A stretch of 64,000 nucleotides of DNA from Ailurus styani (taxonomy: Eukaryota > Chordata > Mammalia > Carnivora > Ailuridae). Positions 1-12,300 of the stretch are shown here, in pieces. The stretch lies in contig LNAC01000003.1 in NCBI GenBank assembly GCA_002007465.1, forward strand, positions 15,934,563 through 15,998,562, written 5' to 3'. The first letter of the stretch is position 1; every line of letters begins with the position of its first letter. A program made the position numbers and the translations under genes. The notes beneath the pieces are model-generated. The model was not told the DNA's origin. It did not search any database and saw only the letters and a program-made list of their open reading frames with translations.

Positions 1-534
1 AAAAAAAAAAAAAAGGATATACATACACTTATAGTGAAGGAAATGGAAAAATAAACTCCATGCAAATGATAATCAAAAGAGAACAGGGATGGCCATACTT
101 ATATCAGACAACATATACTTTAAGTCAAATACTGTTAACAGGAGGCAAGGATATTATAGAATGATAAAAAGGTCAATTCGCCAGGAAGACATAATAATTT
201 TAAATATGTATGCATTCTATATCAGACTGTCAAATATATAAAGCAAACTTGACAGAAGGAAGAAATCATAACACAAAAATAGATTTTAATGCTCCACTTT
301 CAGTAATGGATAGTTCAATCGGATAATCAAAAGAATTTGAACAGTATAGACCAACTGGACCTAATAGATATATACAGAACACTCTATTCAATAGCAGTAG
401 AATGCACATTCTTTTGCAGGAGTATATAGAATATTCTCTAGGATAGATATATTAAACCACAAACAAGTCTTTACAAGTTTAGGAAGATTTAAATCATATC
501 AGATATCCTTTTTTGACCACCATGAAATGGAACT

Positions 535-700
535 AAAAATCAATAGCAAACTATAGAAATGATCCCTGAACGTGCACCCGAATGTTTATAGCAGCAATGT
601 CCACAATAGCCAAACTATGGAAAGAACCNTAAGCCTGATGATTCACAGACCTGTACCCCTTGGGCAAATAATAAAAAATTAAAAAAAAATCAATAGCAAA
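535..700 (+). mobile_element. Younger carnivore L1 3'-end insertion with 16-bp target duplication, containing an N gap
   Basis: AAAAATCAATAGCAAA occurs at 535-550 and again at 685-700. It brackets an insert holding the carnivore L1 tail text (ATAGCAGCAATGTCCACAAT about 580-606, and the terminal 'gattcacagacctgtacccc' type 3' UTR at about 641-660), ending in an A-rich tail. The single N at 629 separates ORF2/3'-UTR sequence from the extreme 3' end, and the intervening 3' UTR is missing. The true insertion is therefore probably longer than shown. It lies inside the ancient L1, so it is younger than that copy. Confidence 0.75.
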
Positions 701-935
701 ATGGAAACTGGAAGACTCATATATATATATATATAGAAATTAAACAGTACGTGCTTAAACAAATGGATCACAGAGGAAGTCACAAGGGAAAATAGAAAAT
801 AGCTTGAGACAAANAGCAAAATGGAAACTGGAAGACTCATATATATATATATATATAGAAATTAAACAGTACATGCTTAAACAAATGGATCACAGAGGAA
901 GTCACAAGGGAAAATAGAAAATAGCTTGAGACAAA
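695..935. repeat. Direct duplication of about 119 bp joined by a single N (probable assembly artefact)
   Basis: Copy 1 is 695-813 and copy 2 is 815-935. They are nearly identical: copy 2 has one extra AT unit and one substitution (GTACGTGC versus GTACATGC). The N at 814 sits exactly on the junction. A (TA)n tract of about 15-17 bp lies inside each copy. The arrangement fits two overlapping contig ends laid side by side rather than a real tandem duplication. Confidence 0.8.
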
Positions 936-1238
936 TGAAAATGAAAATACAACATATTGAAACTTATGGGATACAGCAAAAACAATAAGAAGAGGGAAAT
1001 TCATAGTGGCAAATGCCTTTATATTATTAAAGAACAAAAATCTCTGGTCAACAATTTTAAATTTACACCACAAAAAAGTAGAAGAACAAAATAAAGTCAA
1101 AGTTAACAGAAGAAATAAAATTGAAGCAGAAATAGAGAATACAAAAACAGAAAAATCAACAAAATAATGATTTATTTTTTGAAAAATATGGTAAAATTAA
1201 CAAATTCTTAACTGGATGAAGGATAAAAAGAAAAGACA

Positions 1239-1438
1239 GGGCACCTCCGTGGCTTAATCAGTTAAGCTTCTGTCTTTGGCTCAGGTCATGATCTCAGAGT
1301 CTTGGGATCCAGCCCTGTGTTAAGCTTCCTGCTCAGTGGAGAGTATGCTTCTCCTTCTCCCTCTGCCCCTCTACCTCCCTGCTCAAGTTCTCTCTTTCTC
1401 TCTCTCTCTCCAATAAATAAATAAAATCTTAAAAAAAA
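1239..1438 (+). mobile_element. CAN-SINE (tRNA-derived), plus
   Basis: GGGCACCTCCGTGGCTTAATC head (diverged A-box region), CAGGTCATGATCTCAGAG centre, CT-rich body, and AATAAATAAATAAAATCTT followed by A8. AAAAGAC-like sequence on both sides is a weak target duplication. It is inserted in the old L1 and is diverged, so it is an older copy. Confidence 0.93.
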
Positions 1439-2935
1439 GACTCAAATAACAAAGATTAGAAATGGAAGAAGAGAAATTAAAGAGATAATAATAGACAACG
1501 GTGAACAGTTATACACCAACAAATTATATAACATACCAAAAAAAAGAATAAATCTCTAGAAACACAGAACCTACTAATACTGAATCTTGAAGAAATAAAA
1601 CAGAAATCTGGGCAGACTTACAATGTAAGATTGAATTTATAATCAAAAATAAAATTTTCCCCCAAAAGCCTTGGGCCAGATGAATTCACTGAAAGAATTC
1701 TGCCAAACATTTAAAGAATTGACAACAATCTTCTTCAAATTTCTCCTCTCAAAATTGAAGAGTAGAGAATACTTCTAAAATCTTTTTTATTAGGCTATCA
1801 TTACTGTAATGCCAAAACCTGACAGATATTACAAGAAAAACACAGACCAATATCCCTGATAAATATTGATTCAAAAATTCTCAACAAAATATAAGCAAAC
1901 CCAATTCAATAACACTTAAAAGTATTATATATATCATGACCAAATGAGATTTATTGTTTGGAATGCAAAGATATTTCAACATGTGAAAATCAATATAATG
2001 TACACATTAACAGAATGAAGAATAAAAAACACAGGATTATCTCAATGAACAGAAATAACATTTGAAAAAAATCCAATCATCCATTAAAAAATAAAACTCT
2101 AATAGAAAATTCATTCAACATACTAAAGGTCATTTATGAAAAAGCCCACAGCTAACACCCAGTTCAATGGTAAAAAACTGAAAACTTTCTGAGATCAGAA
2201 ACAAAATAAGGATGCCTACTCTTACTGCTTGACTTTTAGTATTTCTCAACATTAGCATTGGAACTCCTAGGTAGAGCAGTTAAGCAAGAAAAAGAATTGA
2301 AAGACATTCAAATTGGAAAGAGGTAATAATATTCTCTATCCAGAGATGATATGATCTTAAATGTAAAAAACTCTAAAGATTCCACAAAAAATTTTTATAA
2401 CCTCTTAGCAAACTCAGTGAAGTTGCAGGATAAAAAAAAATCAGCTCACAAAATTAGTTGCATTTCTATATGCTAACAATGACCAATTTTAAAAAAGCAA
2501 TTTAAACAATCCCATTGACAATAGAATCAAAAAGAATAAAATGCTTAGGAATAAATTTAACCAAGGAAGATTTATTGGTTATGACACCAAAACCACATCC
2601 AACAAAAGCAAAGACAAATAAGACTACATCATATTTTAAAAGTCCCATACTACTAAGGAACCAATCAACAGAATGAAAAGATAACCTACTAGAGGGAAAA
2701 AAAAAATTGCAAACCACAAATGTAAAGGGTTTATATCCAAAATATATAAAGATTTCCTGCAGCTTAACAGCAAAAACAAAATCTATCCAATTAAAAATGA
2801 GCAAAAGCCTTGAATAGAAATTTTGCCAGAGATACACAAATAACCAACAAGCATATGAAAATTTGCTTTAACATCACTAGTCATCAAGGAAATGCAAATC
2901 AAAGCCATAATGAGATACTGTCTCATTGTTAAGAT

Positions 2936-3020
2936 CTTTTTTTTTTTTTTTTTTGGTGACTACAGAGAAAACTTCTGTTGTAGGTTTTTTGTTGTTGTTG
3001 TTGTTGTTGTTGTTGTTTTT
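2936..3020. repeat. Poly(T) run and (GTT)n microsatellite
   Basis: A T-run at about 2937-2954 is followed, after a 30-bp spacer, by about nine GTT units (about 2987-3016). It abuts the end of the ancient L1 and is simple repeat only. Confidence 0.9.
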
Positions 3021-4638
3021 CTTTTTGGTCTGTGCTTATCATCATATCTAAATTGCTGGTTTCTCCAGCACCCATTCTGGGAGACATGAAGCAAAAATAA
3101 AATGTAGGGAGCTTAAAAATCCTTGCTGTTCTTTGAGTTCTGAAGTTGCTAGTTCCACCATCTTTTCTCCAACTTTCAGAGTTATAGTGTGTGTGTGTGT
3201 GTAAGTGTAATCTGCAGAATTTTTAGCTGTATTTAGTGTGAGAAGTTTTAAAAAAGTCTATACTGTCTGAAGTAGAAGTGCATTCTTATATCATTGTATA
3301 ATACTTCGTTGGATGCTTCTTAAAGTTGCAGAGTAATCCTTCCCAAAGAAATTTCTCTTGACTTAGTCATCTTTCTATTTCAGGTCCCTAGCGCTTAGTT
3401 TTTAGTAGTTACTCAATAAGTGGTATGTTTCTTTAATGAATTTATAATATGAGTTTGTGCTTTGGTTCTATAATTGACCAGCTGTGATTTGGGGTAAATA
3501 ATTTTTTATTCTCAGATGTTCATACCTATAGACTGTCTTTCTAACTCTAGCACCTTCAAAGAGCTACTTCAAAAGTATATTAATTCTAAATACATTATGC
3601 TACAATAGATAATGCCTTTCCTTTATAATTTCTTTGCTCAAAATTTTAAAGATCATATAGGTTTGTGTTATTGCTGAATTGCATTATAAAATATTATGCA
3701 CATATCTTCTTTGGTAAATTTTAGTTTCTTAAACACTTTTTTGAAGTTAATGGTACTTAAATAGATAAATCATATAATAATTAGGTAAATGGTTTCTTCC
3801 TTGGAATTTTTAACACTTTGCTGTTGTATTAGTAACATTATTATTATCACATATTCCTTATTTTGAGAGGATCAATAATGTTTCTTGAGATTTTCGTGTA
3901 GTTATAATGAGTAGATATCTGGTTTTTTTTTAGCTTTTTTGTGGTGTCATTTTAAACATCATTTCCAAAAGGAATAATGGATAAATTTAATACTTGGCCT
4001 GCATTTATGAATAGTAATCACACGAACTGCTTCCTAGGATATGTTTTATTATTGGCATCTACTCATTTGTATTTTACTTCATCTGCTCTGTAGACAACTG
4101 AACAGCTTAATTAACCATCTTCACCCTTGACATTTGAACAGAACATTGCCCATTGTTCATATTATTCCTTGTTATGAAAATACCAGGGTCTTGAGTGTTT
4201 AATACCAGTTGTCATGAATGCTAAATAAGTCTACCAGGTGTAACTAATTTTTTTACGTTATGAATAATATCCTTTAATTTCTAGATCACTTCACTTTTCT
4301 AGATCATTTTCTACTGCTATTAAATGACAGAAACTTAAATATGAAATTCATCACTACTCTTTAAAAATACTGAGAAATATATTAAGACCTTTTAAAAAAG
4401 ACATTAATTTTTATTAGCATCAGAATCAGTGAAGGTATAGATTATACCAAATATTTCTAAATGCTTTATATTATCCATGTCAAAGAAACTATGATAATAA
4501 GTTAGAGACTGATTCCATAAGTCTCCCAAATATAATTCCTATCTTAAAACTACAAAGTCCTGCATGATTTTATAAGTGGATTACATTTAGTCAAAGAACC
4601 TTACAAATGTAGGTTATAAATAATCACCAAATATATAA
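3021..4638. other. Unassigned AT-rich sequence with a short (GT)n
   Basis: No gene or clear repeat was seen. A (GT)8-9 tract lies at about 3186-3202. The stretch 3060-3300 (AAGCAAAAATAAAAT, 'tagctgtatttagtg', 'gaagtagaagtgc') vaguely resembles an old L1 3' UTR, which would suit its position just after the 1-2935 L1, but I cannot confirm that. Confidence 0.5.
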
Positions 4639-4661
4639 TATGACATAATCTTTCTCTGTCT

Positions 4662-4838
4662 CTTTTTTTTTTTTTGAGATTTTATTTATTTGAGAGAGCA
4701 GGAGCAGCAGGGGGAGGGGCAGAAGGGGAGGGGGATCCAGACTCCCTACCCTCCTGATGTGAGGCTTCATCCAAAGATCCTGAGAACATGACCTGAGCCA
4801 AAGACAGATGCTTAGTTGACTGAGCCACTCAGGCACCC
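4662..4838 (-). mobile_element. CAN-SINE, minus
   Basis: Reads reversed: poly(T), GAGATTTTATTTATTTGAGAGAG, purine-rich body, CATGACCTGAGCC, CTGAGCCACTCAGGCACCCC. TATGACAT at 4639-4646 and 4840-4847 is the likely target duplication, with a short CT-rich spacer next to the poly(T). The body is an older GAGAGAGCAGGAGC-type variant. Confidence 0.92.
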
Positions 4839-4847
4839 CTATGACAT

Positions 4848-7394
4848 GTTATTTCTACAGAATGCTAATGACCCATATTTAGCTATATGCTTTTTTATTT
4901 TTGCTAACAATAAGTCATAGGCTACTCTGTCTATATTTCTTGGTTCAAATTTATTCATTAGCATGGCAGATAAAGTCTAAGGAACAATGCATATTTCTCT
5001 GTAACTCCTTTAACATCTATATCCATATTTATATGAACCTGCAATTATAAATGGTAAATAAAAAGGCATTAAGTTTTTGTCAACGAATTGTTTTGACCAG
5101 TTTGTTGTAGGTGTGGTGGTCAGATATGAATCATCTTGTTACCTTCTTGCAACAGAGAAATTTGTTGGAATGTGAAGGTAATAGTGTTGAGGTTATAAGG
5201 CAGATATGGACTCAGTCCATTAATATTATTTAGATTTTTTAATTCTCCTAGCAATAACTTATTATAGAGCTAAATCCTTCATATTGCATATTATAGCTGC
5301 ATTTGCTATGATACCATATCAGTTTATTAAGAATTGTCATTTGAAACATTATAACATATCAGTAGAAGAGTAATTATGCATTTTGAGAGCACCTTTTCTT
5401 CCATTTTTATTCTTACTTGTGAGACTTACTTGAAGTACTATCTTGTTACTTCTGGGAATATTTTAAGGTGTAGAGAAAATGTCTATTTTTGCAGTTCATT
5501 TATGCCTACAATCATTTAAAAAAGGTGTAATAACAAAATGCATCTAGACACAATTAAATATCTGTTGTTTTGTAAAATCCAACATTTGAAAAAAGTCTGA
5601 CTTTGTCTTCATTTATTCTCTGAATATAACACCTATGGCATAATTATGTTTTGAACAATGAAAAAATCACCTTATTTGAAATATGATTTTTATTTTGTTC
5701 CAATTACACATGAAAGAGTATTCTAAAATCATTTATCCAAATATTGCTGATTTTATTTCCTTAGCAGATTTTTTAAGATAATATTTGTCAACCAATATGA
5801 TAAAAGAAAAATGCATCTCTTCTCATTAGAGCCACAATCCTAATGTTACACAGGTTATTGATCAAATGTGGACTACATGAATGCTTTTTGCTATTCTCAA
5901 GCCTCATAAGCAAGTTTGTTACTACTCTCACCAAAGTTACATAAATGCTTTGTAAAAGATGACTCTTTTTTCCTAACCACTTACTATTCTGATAGGATAT
6001 AATGACTAATGGAATTATCAGAAAAGCATGCACTAAAGTGACAAAAAACCTGAAAAATCCCAGTCATGAATAATCAAACCCAGAAAAGACTTTAAGAGAA
6101 TAATTTATATACCACTTCATAAAGGCTTACATAAAATATGATATCTTTGAAAATTTATACTTATGATATGCTTTCTAGTTAACAATGACCCTATACTACC
6201 ATTGCCCCTTTCTAATACTGTAATCCTTTTGAGCAGTAATTGTCAGCATCTTTATCTTATAGACAGCTGAGATTTGGAAATGTAAGATGACCATCTCATA
6301 GGCAACTTTTGAAAAGGGAAGTACTGTTTACCTAAGTCTTCTCACTTTAAATCTGTTCTTCTTCCAGTTCTGTACCCACATTTTACTACATGAATGCATG
6401 GAATTTGAGTTTAGATCACAGCACAATTCTAAATATTTCCTTCAAAAAATCTCTGAATATAGGAATAAATGAAGTTTTTACTTTATGAAATTTCACTAAA
6501 CATGTTATCCAATGTCCTGAAATATTTTTTTTAATTCTAAATGGTCCAAGGTTATGTTGTTTTACAAATATTTTGGCAAACAAGCTGTTTTCTTCCAATG
6601 GCAGAAGATTGAAAAATATGCCTTTAATACACAAAATACATTTATATACATATTTGATGAAAAAATTTGAGATTGATTTTTCTTACTGAGATTTTATCTA
6701 CAAATACTTCCAGACAAATGTTTGGATATTTGTTGAGATAAACTGTTCAGAATTTTCCCTAAGTCTTTTTTTTAAGTTTTTTTTTTCCTGTACTATTTCA
6801 ATTTGCCAATGCTCCCTACCGAGAGAATAACTTTCCCAATTGTTCGTGATACCCTCTGTTCATAGAAACAAGCCCCTTGCTGTTCAAGTCTAATCTTTGA
6901 ACAGTGGGGAAAAATAAGTTAACCGTAATTGATTTGTGGTCATCAGCTAGAGTCTTTCAACCAGAAAAATCAACTGGAATTGCTAGTAGCTTTGAGGATT
7001 GTCATATCTGTATTTCTAGTAACCCCATTAAACCCCAAGTTTTATGCCTATTCTCTCTCAAGAGTTCACTCTTCCAATCTGAATGGCCCAGTGTTCCTGT
7101 CCAGAATTACATGCTGAGTTATTGGTCAGCAAATTAAATAAAAGAAGAATTTCTTCCTTTTTTCCCCCTAGATTCATAGATGTACACTATTAGTCAGGCT
7201 TTAAGCATTTCCTTATTTTATCCCTATTGACATTTCTTAAGTAGCTAGGGTAAGATTTATACTGTTCTTCATTTGAAGAAGATGATAATTCTGGAGGCAT
7301 TTAAATGGCATTTTTGAACAAAATTCTAACTTATATTAACATGATTAGTATTTTGTTACTTATATTTGCATTTACATATAAACTTTTAGGAATT
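4848..7394. other. Unassigned AT-rich intergenic or intronic sequence
   Basis: No SINE, L1, LTR or convincing gene is visible. The longest open frames (61-81 codons, for example around 5788-6033 and 6904-7137) have no recognisable domain and are consistent with chance. Confidence 0.5.
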
Positions 7395-7580
7395 TTGTTG
7401 ACATTATATATCATCTTTTTTATAGATGAAAAACTAAAAAAAAAAATAGGTGAAAAACCAAGGCTTCAGTAATTTAAAATACTTGCCCAAAGTTACAGTG
7501 CTAATAAGTGACAGAGACAGAATGCAAACCTTATGACAATGAATCTGCTAGTCTTCTTAGTATTCCATGCTGCCTTTCTG
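7395..7580 (-). mobile_element. MIR SINE relic, minus
   Basis: Reads as the complement of MIR: 'tatagatgaaaaacta' (cf. the fit 'tacagatgaggaaactga'), then ACTTGCCCAAAGTTACAG, then TAATAAGTGACAGAGACAG and 'gaatgcaaacc'. Heavily diverged, as expected for an element shared across mammals. Confidence 0.8.
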
Positions 7581-8084
7581 TATGAATTATATAGACAAAT
7601 GGATTTTAAGCTCTGTTTAGAACACTGCATGAATTAGGATGTTCCTGGAGAGAATCTTTGTTTTGACTAAAGTAAAACTCAATAATTGATTCATTATTAA
7701 TAGGAAATAACCCAAATTTTGTTTTAAGGTATAGAATGACACAAACTTGTGAAAATGTCTTACATCAAAGTGTTTGAAACTCAGCACCAAATAAGAAAAG
7801 CAAAGACAAATTAAAATCTTAAAATTCTAAAATTCTAATTGGTCATTGCAGAAAAATACAATAACTTTTTAAAGTCTCAGAAACTTAAAAATTCAAATGA
7901 TTATAGAATTTTTAAACCAATCCTAATTATTCAGTAAATCTTTCTAACTAGGTTAATAACTGTAATACTTCTTGGTAAAATACCTAATTTATCTATTAGT
8001 TTCCATTATGGTTATTTCATTCACATTTAAATATCCATTTCCAAAGTTAATTTCCTTAAATCCTTTCTAGAAGTGATGGAGCAT

Positions 8085-8225
8085 AAACAGATGACTGAGC
8101 CTAAATTTCATAGAAAATTCTCAAAGCCTGGTCCAATTGTGAATACCTCTAGGACCTAAAATGTGGGCTGGCACACAAAGAATACTTAGTAATATTTTTG
8201 GAAAGAAGAAAAAAAGGAATGAAGT
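8085..8225 (+). mobile_element. L2/MIR-type 3' tail relic
   Basis: 'aggacctaaaatgtgggctggcacac' and 'gaatacttagtaatatttttgg', ending in 'gaaggaatgaa'-like text, matches the pattern 'cctggcacatagtaggcactcaataaatatttgttgaatgaa' seen at L2 and MIR ends. Strongly eroded, and the family is uncertain between L2 and MIR. Confidence 0.5.
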
Positions 8226-8274
8226 AAAGAATGCAAGTACAAATAAAAGAAAATAGAGAAGCAGTATAACAGTT

Positions 8275-8920
8275 AATAGTAGTTTTCTGCCCTTCATAGC
8301 AAATTACCATAAAATTAGCTGTTAAAATAATGTATTTTTTATTTCACAGTCCTTGGGTAAGGACTCTAAGTACCTGTTAGCTGAATCATTTGCTCAAAGT
8401 CTCATGAAGTTTTAGTAAAGATGTTGGCTACACTGCATTCCCATCTCAGTCTCAACTTTGGAAGAATCCACTTGAAAACTCATTCAGGTTATTGATAGAA
8501 TTACCTGCCTGCCTTTCAACTTGAAGCTACCCTCAGATCTTGCTGGCTGTGCATATTCCCTTGCCATTTTTTAAAAAAGATTTTATTTTTTTATTTGATA
8601 GAGAGCAAGAGTGAGCAAGCATGGGCAGGGGTTGGAGCGGAGGGAGAATGAGAAACAGACTGAAGTGGGACTCATCCCAGGATGCTGGGATCATGACCTG
8701 AGCTGAAGGCAGATGCTTAATGACTGAGCCACCCAGGTGCCCTCCTTGCCATGTTTTCCACTTATACCATTATACTTATAAACTCATTTCAAGATGAAAT
8801 GATACATTTGATATACAATTGATAGATTGTTTATAGCCTCCTGAGATCTAAGCAAAATACCAGACTTAGCCATGCTCAGATTCCTGATTCACAGATAGTG
8901 CAAACAATAAAATGAATGAA
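8275..8920. mobile_element. Ancient LTR-like repeat fragments in opposite orientations
   Basis: 8275-8567 reads like the complement of a mammalian LTR 3' region ('agcaaattaccataaaattagctgttaaaa...tttcacag', 'gcattcccatctcag'). 8835-8920 reads like the same class of LTR end in the sense direction ('gagatctaagc...acttagccatgc', 'attcctgattcacagatag...aataaaatgaatg'). They are separated by a SINE. I assign them only to an ERVL/MaLR-like class. Confidence 0.45.
8568..8743 (-). mobile_element. CAN-SINE, minus, with target duplication
   Basis: T-rich tail, AAAGATTTTATTTTTTTATTTGA, body, ATCATGACCTGAGCTGAAGG, CTGAGCCACCCAGGTGCCC. CCTTGCCAT at 8559-8567 and 8744-8752 is a 9-bp target-site duplication. 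Confidence 0.94.
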
Positions 8921-8959
8921 GGAGCTTTGAGAACTGAAGAAGGGTCTTATCAAGTATGA

Positions 8960-9335
8960 TGTTAAAGATCAGGATGAAGAGTTTGGATTTTATTTTAGGT
9001 GTCATTCTTAGCCCAGGGCAAGAGACATTCCTTCCTTCTTCCTTGTTATGTAGAAAGGTCCCTTGGGTCTCCCCACAGACATGTTCTCATTTAGGGAGAA
9101 GAATACTTCGGAACAGAGATGGGAACCTCCATATGCTTTTCTCTCCTTGCTCCGGAGGCTTTAGATTCCCAAGACTCCAGAATTTTTGTCCAAGTGGCCC
9201 TAAGTTGGTTTCAAAGGCCTACTGTGAGAGGTCCATTCTCCAGAAGGCATACTGTATAAACAATGTGCTCACTCTAGTCTCAGCGAGTGGCCAAAGTGTG
9301 GCTATTTTTGTGTGTGTGTGTCCATTTATTTGAAT
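8960..9335. other. GC-elevated unassigned segment inside AT-rich DNA
   Basis: About 375 bp with visibly more G and C than its flanks, carrying a 125-codon plus-strand frame (8956-9333) without any recognised domain, signal peptide or splice context. The opening ('gatgaagagtttggattttattttagg') matches a medium-reiterated mammalian repeat motif also seen near 55,895. It ends at a short (TG)n at 9309-9321. It could be an old repeat, a non-coding RNA exon or nothing. Confidence 0.35.
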
Positions 9336-9340
9336 TATGC

Positions 9341-12300
9341 ATAGCGTCTTTTTATTAAATCCTGAAAGCCAGGGAAAAGCATTTGTTTTCATGCATTTGA
9401 ATTAAATTTGGTTTAAAGATATGTAAGTAGATTTATATAAAATCTGTGAGGATTTGATACTGTCTGAAGAAATGTAAAACCCACAGTAAGAAATGTCAGT
9501 CTTAAAAAAAAAAATAGGACTCTCTAGGCATAGAAAAGCAGTATTTTTGCAACTGTCCACATCTGTAAAAAACTGACTGCCCTAGCGATTAAGCTAATTG
9601 GATATATTTCTTAATTCCCTGTATTTTAGGTGAGAAGGTAAAATTTTGTACAAAGATCAAAATAATGTGCATAGATTTTGTGCTAGAGAATTGTTTCACT
9701 TCACAGTCTATTCATTCCTATTTTGTAAATACAATACTAAAAGCCAGGTTTTATAGTCCATTAAAATTTAGTTTCATTTGTATCTTTTACAGATTATATA
9801 TAATACCAAATATATAAAAGAATATCATAACAATAATCAATTGAGAGTCGTACAACCATTATAAGGGTCTTTCAAAATTTCTGGATGATAAATAATGTTA
9901 CAATAAATATGCATGTGATAATAACTTTCATGTGGATGTTTTGACATATTGGTAGTTTTGGGGGTTGGGAATAGGGAGATGATAATAGAATTAAGTCAGA
10001 ACAGAAGAAGCCTTAGAGTTGTCAGGACAACTTACTAAGTTAAATCTTCGATATGAAGTTGAGTCTCTTTTCAGCCATTAAGTGGATCTGTGTAGAGAAA
10101 AGACAGATACACATATAGGGGTCCCAGTGAGATACTCTATACTGACCATAAAGAATTAATTGTTATTATTACATAAATGATCAATTGCACCCTTGTTTGG
10201 AATATTAGTCAGCTGGAAGTGCCAGAATTCAGTAGAGAACAGTAGGGAAAACTAACCACTTAAGCATTTGGCATTAAAAAATATAGTATATAAAGGAGAC
10301 TTGGCATAAACTTCAGACTGCAAACAAAAAGAACAGTACAGAAATAGCAGAAGAGGTTCCTTCCCACCCCCCCCTTAATAAAGAGGGAGTGTCCAACAGT
10401 ATTAAAATTCAACAATGAGACCAAGTAACTTAAAAGTTAAAAAATAATTTGAATTTGTCAGGTGGATATGAGTGTGTGAGCAGCTAGATGATTTTGGTGC
10501 AAATAGTTTCAGCAGAGTGATTGGGTAAATCCAGATCACAGTAATTTAAAGTGTGAACAAGTGTTTGAGAAAGGATGACATCAAATGGAGACCAATATTT
10601 TATAAAGATGGTTATCAAGGAGACCGGTAAAGAGGTAGAGCAGTGATAGTTCTCAGCCTGAACGTTTGTGTGCTAATTGCTTAATATCTTCTGTTGTGTT
10701 CCTTATTGACTGAATAATTAGCTAGACAATCTTTGTTTGCTCATCTGCAAAATGGTCCTGATGATATAATCTGAGAGATGTTTTTGTTTACTACTAGGCA
10801 GTTTGGTGGTGAATGTTAAATAAAATGTCTAACTGTGCCTATGGAAAATAACTTAAGTTGAACTAATCAATTTGACATTTATATTGAAACTTAATACTTT
10901 AAAAAGATCTTTAAGATAGGATAGGTATCACCATTTTCCATTAAATGTATTTGTCATTATTTACACATACTATATGTAATATAGTGATACAGTTTGAGTG
11001 GTATAGTGCATTTCACTGATTTTGTAGAATTTTACATTTTTAAAATTCTCATGAATTAAATCCTTAATACATCTTTAATAAAGTGTGTGTGAAAAAATTA
11101 ATACCCTTTAATAAGCAGAAAATTGATTAGAGCCTCTCTTCCTTTTTTGCATTCTTTTCTTTCTGGCATTCTTTTCTTTGTAGATATTCTAAATCTACTC
11201 TTTTTGAGATACACATGAAAAATGGTAACATTTCACATAGACACAGAAAATCTTTCAAAATAGTGGCATATGTAATCAAATAATATATCCCATGGTTTAC
11301 ACTCAAATTTAATCTGAATTGTTCTAATATGTTAGATTAGACTATCATAGAAAAATGAAATTAAGAGGTAAATTTAAATAAGCATATCCAAACAGACTGA
11401 TGGTATTACACTTGTTTTTTCCAGCATGCTTCTACTCTTCTAGGTACATTTCTTTTAGAATAGCAACTTACTGAATTACTCTCATGACATTTTTAGTTCT
11501 CCACTAAGGAATAGCAATTTAGATTCTATTACTAATTGCTTCTTTACAATCAAGAAGCTGGCATCTAGGGATTTTTTTAATCCTCAGGCTGCTTTGGATG
11601 GGAATATAGTTCTAATGTAATGTACTAAAAGAGTTAGCCAAAATAAACCAGCACACGACTAAGTCTCTCAAAAGAATTCTGAAGCATTATCAGGCTTTTC
11701 TCACATAATCTTCTTAATATCAAATAACATATAATATGGATTTTACTATTTTAATTTTGTAAAAATGCTCTAAAGTAATTATAATAATATTTCATAAGTT
11801 ATATTTTATAAATATTTTAACTACTGAAATTCTGTTTAATGAAGAATATAGTGAAGATGGTTTACATCCTGAAAGTTTTGTTTGCTAAGTAAAAGGAAGC
11901 TCCAAACCACAGTAATTGGGTTTAATTTGAGCCTTCTCCTTTCTGTACTTAAAATCCAAGCCATCAATAGTGACTAAAGATACACTATTGATTGATGAGT
12001 AGATACATAAATAATCAATAGATGATTGATAGAAGATACATATATATGCCACAATACATTTTCAAAAACATTCCCAGATATGACAGTGAAATGGATAGCT
12101 AGAACTTTACTAGAGATGTAAAATCAAAACTATAGTTGAACCTGGTTGCCGTGGAAGCTAATTTAAAAGATATTTATATAATGCAAGATATAAAAATATA
12201 CTTTACATTTCAAGCCAGAAAGCAAGTCAGCTGCATGCTGAGAATATCATTTTAGTGAAGAGTACAATTACCTGGGATACCATAATTTGGTCACATTGTT

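Larger units (their letters stand above)
1..2935 (+). mobile_element. Ancient LINE-1 (L1M/HAL1-like), sense, decayed and internally deleted
   Basis: A-rich plus-strand sequence reads as eroded L1 ORF2: an endonuclease-like part (about 250-560), the linker and 'GPDE' reverse-transcriptase entry (about 1665-1690), the catalytic loop near 2339-2350 and ORF2 C-terminal sequence up to about 2930. The usual F-A-D-D tetrad reads S-R-D-D here and frames are broken throughout, so it is dead. Around 2575 the text jumps from mid-ORF2 to the C-terminal region, indicating an internal deletion. It is interrupted by a younger L1 fragment (551-684) and a SINE (1239-1438). Family assignment is from remembered L1 consensus, not from a search. 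Confidence 0.8.

Noticed and set aside
8956..9333. 125-codon frame as a gene
   Set aside because: No domain, no homologue I recognise and no splice context; kept only as a compositional observation.
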